NCBI GenBank assembly: GCA_015179045.1
Contig: WHUZ01000070.1
Span: 124,001-188,000 of the forward strand
Source: Kalaharituber pfeilii
Lineage: Eukaryota > Ascomycota > Pezizomycetes > Pezizales > Pezizaceae
Direction of reading: 5' to 3'
DNA: 64,000 bases
The position numbers and the translations under genes are program-made. The notes beneath the pieces were generated by a model that did no database searches, had not been told where the DNA came from, and saw only the letters and a program-made list of their open reading frames with translations. Shown here one piece after another: positions 63,301-64,000 of the stretch. Each line of letters opens with the position of its first letter. Position 1 is the first letter of the stretch.

Positions 63301-63524
63301 ATAGCGCCGACTGAACTCGCCGTGATGCCTGCCGCCCACCCCATACCCGGACCCTGAACTCTGAATCCCGACCCCGACCCAGCCCGACCGATTCATTACA
63401 GCAACATCAGCTGAATTTATAGCATATTTACGCGACTGCGATACTGTCATTACTCGGCTCCCATGTTGCCTGCATTGCATATGCACATTTCGGATATACG
63501 TGTGCATCCGTCAGGAACAACCAG

Positions 63525-64000
63525 AGCGTTTGGAAGCGACTCCACAACCACAACGCTCCCCCCGCTGAAACCTACATAGATCGAAAGCTCTCAGCACGCT
63601 GAGCACTTTGATCTAATTTTCTTTCCCAAATACCTGACACTGCGGTTTTACCCCGAGGGGCAAAATCGCGAGGAATCTTCAGCTCAACACTCCCGTTGCA
63701 AGCACATCAACCACATCCCTGCTTTCGCCAAGAAGCGACCCTGACGCCCAATAAGATGCCGAAGAAGACACGGACAGCCACTCCCCCACCGCCTCCTCCC
63801 CCGCCCAACCCCGTGGCACAATGGGTTGAGATGCAAAAGACAGCGTCCCTATCCTCCGAAGAGGATATAGACAATGAGATACCAGACTGGGACCTCATCC
63901 AGGAAAAAACTGGAAGAGGTGGGACTAGACATAGGGGTAGTGCTAGCCGCAAGATGGAAACGGTCCATGGAATTAGACTTTCCTCCGACGGAAGGGTCGA
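63525..64000 (+). mobile_element. 5' end of a LINE/ORF1 element, continuing beyond the window
   Basis: The leader 63540-63700 matches the leader of the 16336 element (shared: GAAACCTACATAGATCGAAAG, GCTGAG, TTTGATCTAATTTTC, GTTGCAAGCAC/GTTGCCAGCAC). The leader hairpin is kept (GATCGAAAG with CTTTGATC, inner CTCAG/CTGAG). It leads into an open ORF. Confidence 0.75.
63756..64000 (+). CDS. Partial ORF1-type protein (runs off the window)
   Basis: ATG at 63756, open to the last base (81 full codons). It begins MPKKTRTATPPPPPPPPNP, then an acidic stretch (SSEEDIDNEIPDWDLIQ) and a basic one (GRGGTRHRGSASRK). The protein differs from the ORF1 at 16596 although the 5' leader is shared, so related elements carry different N termini, or the leader has been swapped. 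Confidence 0.5.
   Translation, partial: MPKKTRTATPPPPPPPPNPVAQWVEMQKTASLSSEEDIDNEIPDWDLIQEKTGRGGTRHRGSASRKMETVHGIRLSSDGRV

Overview
The window looks like a repeat-packed piece of a filamentous ascomycete (Pezizomycotina) genome. Reasons: short GT..AG introns with CTAAC-type branch sites, a NACHT/ankyrin NLR-type gene, an H-type lectin gene, an OTT_1508-like deaminase gene, and a dense load of fungal Helitron, MULE, hAT, Tad1-like LINE, Gypsy/Copia and MITE sequence. I cannot name the species. There is no rRNA, no convincing tRNA and nothing prokaryotic.

Host-type genes are few: a ten-exon NLR (about 5.75-11.23 kb, +) with about 19 near-identical ankyrin repeats and several one-base frame breaks; a small orphan ORF (28.5 kb, +); a two-exon, three-module H-type lectin (29.7-30.6 kb, -); a short ORF (38.6 kb, +); a deaminase gene with one in-frame stop (49.3-50.9 kb, -); and an intact 637-codon membrane protein (55.7-57.6 kb, -).

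Almost everything else is mobile DNA, often nested. A decayed Helitron occupies 15.4-22.9 kb (-). It has been hit by a solo LTR, a 5'-truncated LINE end and a 1.5-kb LINE-derived element carrying only ORF1, each with a clean target-site duplication (TSD). A complete MULE (51.99-55.30 kb, 9-bp TSD) has its transposase broken near the C terminus by a 62-bp retroposon. A second, internally deleted MULE lies at 11.87-13.27 kb, also with a perfect 9-bp TSD. A Tad1-like LINE (RT with YVDD, then RNase H) runs 42.06 to 39.57 kb and is split by four later insertions. hAT ends, an 880-bp TA-target MITE with 270-bp inverted repeats, and several other MITE-like elements fill the gaps.

The most notable pattern is about 30 copies of two families of extremely short poly(A) retroposons, called S1 and S2 here. 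Many are only 39-70 bp including the A tail, with perfect or near-perfect 10-16 bp TSDs. Each family corresponds to the last 40-50 nt of a local LINE 3' end. Both fold as a small hairpin, and independent copies show compensatory base changes in the stem. Most short copies start exactly at the 5' foot of that hairpin, which random 5' truncation does not predict. The same tails terminate longer LINE copies and elements that carry only ORF1, so one LINE machinery probably mobilises all of them.
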